From assembly GCA_016281815.1 (NCBI GenBank), contig JAEEJK010000072.1, positions 1 to 60,997 of the forward strand: a DNA stretch of 60,997 nucleotides, given 5' to 3'. Positions 55,111 to 60,997 of the stretch are shown here, piece after piece. Every line of letters starts with the position of its first letter. The first letter of the stretch is position 1. The stretch is from Prevotella sp. GTDB taxonomy: Bacteria > Bacteroidota > Bacteroidia > Bacteroidales > Bacteroidaceae. A model generated the notes under the pieces. The model saw only the letters and a program-made list of their open reading frames with translations. It was not told the DNA's origin and made no database searches. The translations under genes and the position numbers were made by a program.

Positions 55111-55197
55111 CATTGTCAAACGACGGAAACAGAAACAAGACCGATCGTTAAAACAAAAAAGTAAGAACAAAAAGTAAACAACAAAAACAACACAACA

Positions 55198-55947
55198 ATG
55201 AAAAAGATCGCTACAATTTGGATGTTTGCCGCAGCCCTTTTCCTCGGCACAATGAACGTGCAGAACGCACAAGCACAAATAATGAAGTCTGCTGACCTCG
55301 AGAAATATGCCAAGCAACGCTACGGCGACAAATGGCTTGATGCAGCAAAGAATCTTTCCGATCAACTCACACTTGACAAGAATGAGTCGCTGACCTACCA
55401 AGAAGTGATTCAGGCTCCAGGAAAGACCAAGCAACAACTCTATGTCGCTCTCAACTATTGGGTGACCGCCACCTTCAAAGACCGCCAGGCCATCACACTC
55501 AACGACAAGGAAGCCGGTTGCATCATCGTCACCTCTACCTTCAAAAACATCGCTGAGCACATGGGAACATTGAAGAAATATTCTGTTAACATCACCCCGG
55601 TGATCCGCCTCGACATCAAGGACGAGAAAGTACGCGTCACTTATACCGTGCAGAGTTACGATATCCTGTCTGACCTCAACTCAGGATGGCTGACATTAGG
55701 ATTAGGCGATGATAACAAGGCCATTTTTGGCGACTCAAAACGCAAGGCCGACGACAAGACCAACTATTTCCTCTATGACGAGCAATGGGAGATTGCCAAA
55801 CACTACCCCTTCGTGGAGAAAGATCCCCAGAAGCGCACCTGCGCCAAGGCCCTGGTAATGACACATGCTTACTCCAACGCCATCATCGACAAGGTGGAGG
55901 AAGCCATGAAGAACGGTATCGTGGGCAACGACGACAGCGACTGGTAA
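55198..55947 (+). CDS. Secreted DUF4468-domain protein
   Basis: A 249-residue protein with a signal peptide (to NAQAQ near residue 26). The middle part (about 60-160: LTYQEVIQAPGKTKQQLYVALNYWV, ITLNDKEAGCIIVTSTFKN and IRLDIKDEKVRVTYTVQSYD) matches the DUF4468 TBP-like fold common in Bacteroidota and of unknown function. The C-terminal portion is mainly helical. It has its own promoter; the lipoprotein gene follows after 95 bases. Confidence 0.85.
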   Translation: MKKIATIWMFAAALFLGTMNVQNAQAQIMKSADLEKYAKQRYGDKWLDAAKNLSDQLTLDKNESLTYQEVIQAPGKTKQQLYVALNYWVTATFKDRQAITLNDKEAGCIIVTSTFKNIAEHMGTLKKYSVNITPVIRLDIKDEKVRVTYTVQSYDILSDLNSGWLTLGLGDDNKAIFGDSKRKADDKTNYFLYDEQWEIAKHYPFVEKDPQKRTCAKALVMTHAYSNAIIDKVEEAMKNGIVGNDDSDW

Positions 55948-56042
55948 AAGCCGCTGCCTCCAAGGCCGCTGTAGGGAATCTCCTTCGATGCCGCTCCAAT
56001 AGTAATTCATCTATAAATATATCACCCCATTCATTATTCGCT

Positions 56043-56456
56043 ATGAAAACAAAAGTTACATGGCTACTCACAGCCATCCTCATCTGCCTCACGGCAACAC
56101 TGGTCTCCTCATGCAAGGATAAAGAGATGCAAGACGTCTTCGGAGCAGCCAACATTGTCGGCACCTGGAATAGCAGCAAGACAAGGCCCACCACTACGTT
56201 AAGTACCAGTTATCAGACCAATGTCAAGGGTATCATCACCTTCGAGGCAAGCGGCAGTTTCCATGAAGACAATGGAAAAAGTGGACGCTGGACCTTCAAG
56301 GACAATGAGTTGACACTCTACTACCCCAACGGAGAGGGGAGATCCATGAGGTATGCCATGCAAGATGGTTACAATAGAGACCAGATGACCCTGACCGCCA
56401 CATTCAAAGCCGATGACGGTTTCACCTACACCAGTTCTCTCATACTTTACAGATAA
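56043..56456 (+). CDS. Small lipocalin-like lipoprotein
   Basis: A 137-residue lipoprotein (lipobox LVSSC, Cys24). The mature part begins IVGTWNSSK and continues as a beta-strand pattern (GIITFEASGSFHEDNGKSGRW, TFKDNELTLYYP) like Bacteroidota lipocalin-like domains, which bind small hydrophobic ligands or simply act as envelope proteins. The ATG at 56043 gives the lipoprotein signal. Confidence 0.8.
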   Translation: MKTKVTWLLTAILICLTATLVSSCKDKEMQDVFGAANIVGTWNSSKTRPTTTLSTSYQTNVKGIITFEASGSFHEDNGKSGRWTFKDNELTLYYPNGEGRSMRYAMQDGYNRDQMTLTATFKADDGFTYTSSLILYR

Positions 56457-56510
56457 AAACACATCCATTATAGATAAGAATACATCCTAATTTAGCGATC
56501 TGGATGAAGC

Positions 56511-56545
56511 GAGCCCCGGAAGTCAGAGATGACAATTCGGGGCTC
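56511..56545 (+). terminator. Putative terminator hairpin
   Basis: GAGCCCCG and CGGGGCTC form an 8-base GC-rich stem with a 19-base loop, followed by a weak T-rich stretch. It lies 55 bases after the lipocalin-like gene. Confidence 0.5.
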
Positions 56546-56687
56546 CAATTGTTTTCATCCCATTTACGCATTCGCAACCGTCCAACAAATGACAACCAAA
56601 GACATAGTCAATTCTTAATGGATGTTAAATATATCGTTTTCCAATAAATTTTTATTGTTTTTGTTTGGTGGTTATTGGGGAAGAAAC

Positions 56688-56695
56688 TACTTTTG
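56688..56695 (+). promoter_or_regulatory. -7 promoter element of the DUF2975 cassette
   Basis: TACTTTTG with TTTG at 56664-56667, 20 bases apart. This is a close match to the Bacteroidota promoter layout. Confidence 0.65.
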
Positions 56696-56741
56696 CATAT
56701 CGAAAATCGATAAATAAATAAACAAAAACGATAAAACAAGT

Positions 56742-57227
56742 ATGAAAAAGAAATTGAATGTGTTTTGTGTCCTGATGCTGCTGATGATGGCAGCGCAATT
56801 AATCATTGGAATTGTCTTCAACTTCAGCGAAAGCACCCAGGCGTTCAAACAGGGCTGGGAAGAAGGAAGAAATGCGGAAGCCACAAATGGCTCTGACTTT
56901 CTGAGTGGCCTTTTAATGACACTGTTGGCTCTTGTCTGTATCTTTCTTCGGATCCGCTCGTTCATCGCCTTTATACGATTCATTCTCAATGTCAATCGCG
57001 ACAAGGTGTTTGTATGGGAAAACATCCCTTTGTTGCGCTGGACGGGCTGGGGCATCTTGATACCTTCTGCCATATTTGCCGCCTACGACCTTCTGGAGCA
57101 TATTCCTGCAGAAAAAGTCTACAATCAAACGATGGATGGTTTTATTTTCAGCCTGTTCTGCCTGATTGTAGCAGAGGTGTTCGCCATCGGACTGAAATTG
57201 AAAGAGGAACAGGATTTAACCATTTAG
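56742..57227 (+). CDS. DUF2975-domain membrane protein
   Basis: A 161-residue membrane protein with four predicted helices (about 5-27, 52-76, 97-118 and 132-155). DUF2975 proteins are of unknown function and are typically encoded next to a short YozG-type HTH regulator, exactly as here with a 6-base gap. The likely arrangement is a membrane protein that senses or modulates activity of its cognate regulator, which is inference from conserved pairing. Confidence 0.85.
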   Translation: MKKKLNVFCVLMLLMMAAQLIIGIVFNFSESTQAFKQGWEEGRNAEATNGSDFLSGLLMTLLALVCIFLRIRSFIAFIRFILNVNRDKVFVWENIPLLRWTGWGILIPSAIFAAYDLLEHIPAEKVYNQTMDGFIFSLFCLIVAEVFAIGLKLKEEQDLTI

Positions 57228-57233
57228 AAGCCT

Positions 57234-57443
57234 ATGGGAAGAATTGTAGTCAACCTCGATGTAGAGATGGCCAAGCGCAAGATCTCGCTTGGAGAATTGT
57301 CAGAACGTGTGGGACTGACACAAGCGAATCTGTCAATATTGAAGACGGGAAAGGCTAAGGCTGTGAGATTCAGCACCCTTGAGGCCATCTGTCGCGAACT
57401 GGAATGCCAGCCTGGCGACATCCTCGAATACAGAGATGAATAA
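57234..57443 (+). CDS. YozG-type Cro/CI HTH regulator
   Basis: A 69-residue protein consisting almost only of an HTH: ISLGELSERVGLTQANLSIL followed by RFSTLEAICRELECQPGDIL. The size and the C-terminal PGDILEY motif are characteristic of the HTH partners of DUF2975 proteins. It probably binds the promoter of its own cassette. Confidence 0.9.
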   Translation: MGRIVVNLDVEMAKRKISLGELSERVGLTQANLSILKTGKAKAVRFSTLEAICRELECQPGDILEYRDE

Positions 57444-57475
57444 ACCGTTATTATCCACTGACAACATTTTCAATC

Positions 57476-57982
57476 ATGCAACACGAGACAGAAGAAATCA
57501 AAGTATATCAATCGTTTTGGAAATTCGACCTCGGCCTTGCGCTGAGCCTTACCTTCATCATATGGGGTGTTTACATGTTTCAGAATAAAGGCGACGCATA
57601 CAAGGCTGGTCCGATGATCCTGATCATCATGTTCAGTATCTTTGCCATCATTTCCTTCATCAGAATGATATGGAAGCGGCCGAAACTGATCATCACTGAC
57701 AAAATGTTGACAGTGAACACCAATGAGCCATGGATAGTTCGATTTGAAGACGTAGAGTCTTTCTACTCTTTCAAACACAAAGGCCAAGATGTGATTGGAA
57801 TCCGCTACAAGCAGGGCACTGAGAACTGGGCCTCGGAGGAGGAGATCAAGGAAAGCCGGAATAGCCGGGTAAGATACCCAGAGAATCTTCATCCAGGCAA
57901 ACCATACGAAATATATATCACTGATTTTTCAATAAAATGCCCTCAACTATGTGACCTTCTTAATGAAAGGATCATAAAATGA
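57476..57982 (+). CDS. STM3941-family membrane protein
   Basis: A 168-residue protein with two membrane helices (about 18-36 and 45-65) and a PH-like C-terminal domain (LIITDKMLTVNTNEPWIVRF, FKHKGQDVIGIRYK). It resembles STM3941-type proteins of unknown function. It is 32 bases downstream of the HTH gene in the same orientation, so it is probably the third gene of the cassette. Confidence 0.8.
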   Translation: MQHETEEIKVYQSFWKFDLGLALSLTFIIWGVYMFQNKGDAYKAGPMILIIMFSIFAIISFIRMIWKRPKLIITDKMLTVNTNEPWIVRFEDVESFYSFKHKGQDVIGIRYKQGTENWASEEEIKESRNSRVRYPENLHPGKPYEIYITDFSIKCPQLCDLLNERIIK

Positions 57983-58006
57983 GGGAAGTGAAAGCGAAAA
58001 ATGTGT

Positions 58007-58014
58007 TACCTTTG
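58007..58014 (+). promoter_or_regulatory. -7 promoter element of the propeller gene
   Basis: TACCTTTG, about 95 bases upstream of the ATG at 58109. Confidence 0.5.
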
Positions 58015-58095
58015 TAGGGTATAATGACAGATAAATCGGAATTTATGGAGATAAAAAACAGAATACCATGCCCTTGGTCAATAAGAATAACAAAA

Positions 58096-58101
58096 AGGAG
58101 G
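58096..58101 (+). promoter_or_regulatory. Unusually strong Shine-Dalgarno sequence
   Basis: AGGAGG lies 7 bases before the ATG at 58109. Canonical Shine-Dalgarno sequences are rare in Bacteroidota and no other gene in the window has one this clear. Confidence 0.6.
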
Positions 58102-58108
58102 TAAAGAT

Positions 58109-60130
58109 ATGAAGAATATCATCCTTAACACACTCTTCTTCCTCGTCGCCATCACAGCACACGCTCAGTTAACGAACTGGCAGAACATTTCGAGCAACAA
58201 TTTTGTGATGAAAATCATCCACGACCAGAATTATCTATATGTCGGCACAAAGGGCGGCGGCATCGTCAAGATTAACAAGCAGAGCGGTGAGCAGTCGGTA
58301 CTCAAACGTGCCGATGGGAGCATGACGGGAAATTCCATTACTGACATGGCGCTACACAACGGCGAACTATGGGTAGGCACGGAGTTTAACGGGATAGCAA
58401 AGGTGACTGACGGTGGCATAGAGAAATTCGACAAGAAGAATGCAGGCTTTCAGATTAACCAGCATTTTTCCGGTTTCTATTTCAAGGATGACGGAACCAT
58501 GATCGTAGGTAGTATCGCATACTTGTACGCTTTCGATGGGAAGAAATGCACAGACGCATACGATATTAACTTACTTAGCCCCTATACCTACGTCAAAAAG
58601 ATTAAGGCCGACGTTGACGGACGCATCTGGGTGGCTTGCTACGATGCATTGAACCAATACAGCCTTTGCGTCCTCACATCCAACGTTTTGATACCTTACA
58701 ACATTCATTATGGGAAAGCAAACACCATTGAAACCGACAAAGACGGATGCCTTTGGATAGCGACCAATAATGGGCTTGTCAAATGTGATGGCAATGATTT
58801 TACGCACTACACACCCGAGAATTCTGCCCTGCCAGAGGTGAATATTATGGACATGACTGCCGATGAAAAAGGTAATCTATGGATGTTGAGCGAACACAAT
58901 ATTATCAAGTATGACGGAACTAACTTCACGGCATATCCCTATCAGTTGAGCATCGCGAACGATTACCTGCTGGCCATTGACGTCGACAACGATAATGTCT
59001 ATGTAGGTTCGCGCTTCGAAGGCTTACTAAGGCTCACGGGCAATGGATTGGCATCAATTCCGCTCACAGACAACCAACTCTACGACAGCGGCATTCTCTT
59101 TTCCAGTGGCTGCATCGATGGCAAAGGCTTTTTCTATGCCAGTTTACCGAATGGGCTCCAGACTTTCAACATCGAAACAGGTGAATGTCATTTTGAACCT
59201 ATGGGGCAGATTGCCCAGACGGAAACCGACCGCAACGGCAACGTCTGGCTACTCTGGCCTGGGTTTGCCACCGACACCTGCCTCGTAGAACTAACAGCGA
59301 CGGGCAAGAAAGCCTACATGAGAACCGACCATCCATTTAGCGAGGCAGACGCCAACCTCATCAAGTTCGACCGCAAGAACCGCCTCTGGATAGCCACGAA
59401 CAAGGGCCTCTACATGCGCGACGGCGAGACGTGGATGGCCTACAACAAGAGCAATTCCAACCTCACAGAGACAGTCCAGTGCATGGCCTTCGACAGCAGC
59501 AACCGTCTCTGGTGCGGCACCTACGGCAGCGGCCTGTTCTGCTTCGACGGCACACGATGGAGCAACTACACCACCTCCAACACCTCCCTCCCGTCTGATT
59601 ACGTGGGCACGGTGACTGTCGATAACAACAACGTCCTTTGGCTGAACTGCCGCGACCCTCGCTATCCCGACAAAATGGGCTCAGAATACGGTCTGGGGTT
59701 GACGCGCTTCGACGGAAACGCATGTACGACCTACAACCACAACAACTCGCCGCTGCCCAGCGACTGCTTCTGGGACGTACAGGTCGATGCCGACAACCGT
59801 CTATGGTTAGCCGCCGCCGGGGACCTCAGCGTTGTTGGCCTTACCTGCTTCGATGGAACCGAGTGGACTATCTATAACACCGACAACTCCGGCATCGTCC
59901 TCAACGAAGTCACGAAAATCACCCTCGACCCCCTCCATGACCTCATCTGGCTCACCCATCACCCCGGCCTCGGTCTCTCCGTCGCCCACCTGAACTGCCA
60001 CAACACAGCAGTCCATTCCATTGCCACTCCCCTTATTACCACAACCACCTACGATTTGAGTGGTAGACGAATCACCAATCCCACAAGGGGCATCTACATC
60101 AAGGAAGGGAAGAAATATTTGAAGAAATAA
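58109..60130 (+). CDS. Secreted two-component-regulator-propeller (Reg_prop) protein
   Basis: A 673-residue protein with a signal peptide (to TAHAQ). Repeated Reg_prop blades follow: GELWVGTEFNGIAKV, GCLWIATNNGLVKCDG, GNLWMLSEHNIIKYDG, NRLWIATNKGLYMRDG, NRLWCGTYGSGLFCFDG and NRLWLAAAGDLSV. This is the sensor propeller of hybrid two-component systems, but no transmembrane, kinase or DNA-binding domain follows. Instead it ends with a tail (YDLSGRRIT...IYIKEGKKYLKK) like that of the GH5 enzyme at 14964-16643. A free extracellular binding protein is likelier than a signalling receptor. Confidence 0.88.
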   Translation: MKNIILNTLFFLVAITAHAQLTNWQNISSNNFVMKIIHDQNYLYVGTKGGGIVKINKQSGEQSVLKRADGSMTGNSITDMALHNGELWVGTEFNGIAKVTDGGIEKFDKKNAGFQINQHFSGFYFKDDGTMIVGSIAYLYAFDGKKCTDAYDINLLSPYTYVKKIKADVDGRIWVACYDALNQYSLCVLTSNVLIPYNIHYGKANTIETDKDGCLWIATNNGLVKCDGNDFTHYTPENSALPEVNIMDMTADEKGNLWMLSEHNIIKYDGTNFTAYPYQLSIANDYLLAIDVDNDNVYVGSRFEGLLRLTGNGLASIPLTDNQLYDSGILFSSGCIDGKGFFYASLPNGLQTFNIETGECHFEPMGQIAQTETDRNGNVWLLWPGFATDTCLVELTATGKKAYMRTDHPFSEADANLIKFDRKNRLWIATNKGLYMRDGETWMAYNKSNSNLTETVQCMAFDSSNRLWCGTYGSGLFCFDGTRWSNYTTSNTSLPSDYVGTVTVDNNNVLWLNCRDPRYPDKMGSEYGLGLTRFDGNACTTYNHNNSPLPSDCFWDVQVDADNRLWLAAAGDLSVVGLTCFDGTEWTIYNTDNSGIVLNEVTKITLDPLHDLIWLTHHPGLGLSVAHLNCHNTAVHSIATPLITTTTYDLSGRRITNPTRGIYIKEGKKYLKK

Positions 60131-60134
60131 TCCA

Positions 60135-60653
60135 ATGAAGAAAAAAATACTTCTTTTATCCATTCCATTCGTCTTGTTGGCGGCATTTCTCAGCCTTGGC
60201 TTCCTGCCATTCCTGTTATTGCCTTTCATCATCCTCTTCGTGAATTATCTCGTAGACAGAGAAGAGAGCAATCCCGTGGTGCAAGAGATGAAAGGAAGGC
60301 TTTTCCACAGCGTGGAAGAAGTGGAACTGAAATATGGGAAACCTGACAGCGTGGTGGTGCTCAATGCCGCGAAGGCAAACGAGATTTCCGATGTGGTCCT
60401 TTCATACCCCGAGCGTGGCATCCTCGTAGTGGCAGGCAGAGAGATTCCCATGGACGACATTACGGGCATCGCACCGAAGAACTTGGCGATAATACCTTAT
60501 GTCGTCGACGAGTACGCCGTGGTCATCAACACGAAGAATCCCGCAGAACCGGTCATTTACCTCCGTGTGGGATACGACATGGGGTATGCCCGGGAGGTTG
60601 CTACGCAAATCCATGAAATACTAAAGTCTTCTGCGGCACAAAACAAAAAATAG
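60135..60653 (+). CDS. Hypothetical membrane-anchored protein
   Basis: A 172-residue protein with a hydrophobic N-terminus (about 5-40, one or two helices) and a soluble alpha/beta domain (about 50-165) containing YGKPDSVVVL and DDITGIAPKNLAIIPYVVDE. No family is recognised. It starts 4 bases after the propeller gene and is probably co-transcribed with it. Confidence 0.72.
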   Translation: MKKKILLLSIPFVLLAAFLSLGFLPFLLLPFIILFVNYLVDREESNPVVQEMKGRLFHSVEEVELKYGKPDSVVVLNAAKANEISDVVLSYPERGILVVAGREIPMDDITGIAPKNLAIIPYVVDEYAVVINTKNPAEPVIYLRVGYDMGYAREVATQIHEILKSSAAQNKK

Positions 60654-60731
60654 AACCATCGGTGATAATCACCAGCCCCCTCTTCTGCTTCCTGATCCAG
60701 AAGCGTGATCATACACAGGTAGCAGACTTTC

Positions 60732-60997
60732 CTATGCCTTCTGCAAAGTTTTCTTTTTTATGTTCACCAACGATACAATCATAAACCCGATGCAGAACAA
60801 TGTAATGATTATAACGCGGGTCTGGAACAAAATGTCAAGACTGGTGCTGTCGTCAGGCCTCAGCCAGTCAGCAAGACATGATGCTGTATTGTTGACCATA
60901 TGCATCAAGAAACATGCCACGACATTACGGCTCCGATAGTACACCCAACCATACAACAAACCATTGAGAAAGGCTATGACTATCAGACTGGGATAAA
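60732..60997 (-). CDS. CPBP-family intramembrane metalloprotease (5' end outside the window)
   Basis: Only the C-terminal 88 or so residues are present. They contain the last family motifs, FLNGLLYGWVYYRSRNVVAC and FLMHMVNNTAS (the His and Asn of CPBP motifs), followed by a final membrane helix and a basic tail (NIKKKTLQKA). CPBP (ABI/CAAX-like) proteins are membrane proteases involved in peptide maturation or self-immunity. It is convergent with the hypothetical gene at 60135-60653. Confidence 0.82.
   Translation of the reverse strand, partial: YPSLIVIAFLNGLLYGWVYYRSRNVVACFLMHMVNNTASCLADWLRPDDSTSLDILFQTRVIIITLFCIGFMIVSLVNIKKKTLQKA

Overview
The window looks like Bacteroidota chromosome, most probably Prevotella or a close relative. 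Many intergenic regions carry the Bacteroidota -7 promoter element TAnnTTTG, Shine-Dalgarno sequences are mostly absent, and the gene set fits: GH5/GH9/GH3/PL11/GH78/GH13 glycan enzymes, FISUMP, DUF4468 and NADase-type glycan-binding proteins, TamB, and a fused SpoIIE phosphatase. No tRNA, rRNA, CRISPR array or complete insertion sequence was found. The genus is inference.

Layout. 1-1195: 5' part of a secreted half-dockerin/FISUMP protein, then a spacer with a MITE-like element. 1196-4206: a Crp/Fnr regulator divergent from nrfHA (ammonia-forming nitrite reduction). 4223-8387: a three-gene operon of SpoIIE phosphatase-kinase fusion, SLC13 permease and STAS antagonist. 8401-12427: decayed coding remnants, an AT-rich orphan, xanthine phosphoribosyltransferase, an aldo/keto reductase and a secreted YD-like protein. 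12477-25896: an M1 peptidase followed by secreted plant-polymer enzymes (GH5, C1 peptidase, PL11, GH3, GH9) and a second FISUMP protein. 25941-35082: TamB, a 5'-nucleotidase, NudC and a GH13 amylase behind a LacI-type palindrome. 35096-42228: a minus-strand branched-chain amino acid operon (leuA, leuC, leuD, a citramalate/isopropylmalate synthase, leuB, a TPR protein) with an isoleucine-rich attenuator. 42323-51839, minus strand: DUF554, SGNH hydrolase, dnaB, a small membrane protein, a second SpoIIE phosphatase, GH78 and a flavin-reductase-like lipoprotein. 52032-60997: small secreted or membrane proteins, an exported nitroreductase, a DUF2975/HTH/STM3941 cassette, a secreted beta-propeller protein and a truncated CPBP protease.

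Functional themes. The secreted enzymes suggest use of cellulose/beta-glucan (GH5, GH9, GH3), rhamnogalacturonan (PL11, GH78) and starch (GH13), although no SusC/SusD pair is present. Nitrite reduction sits beside a possible partner-switching module. The leu operon includes a citramalate-type synthase, and its leader has seven Ile codons, 10-bp complementary antiterminator arms and a rho-independent terminator, so it probably responds to isoleucine.

The least ordinary feature is the short repeats. C-rich palindromes occur inside a MITE-like element, in frame inside an aminopeptidase, and at the stop codons of two glycosidase genes. Heptad arrays overlap or follow three gene ends, and two 9-bp arrays (AGATnnnnT x10, CTAGnnnnn x5) fill gene spacers.
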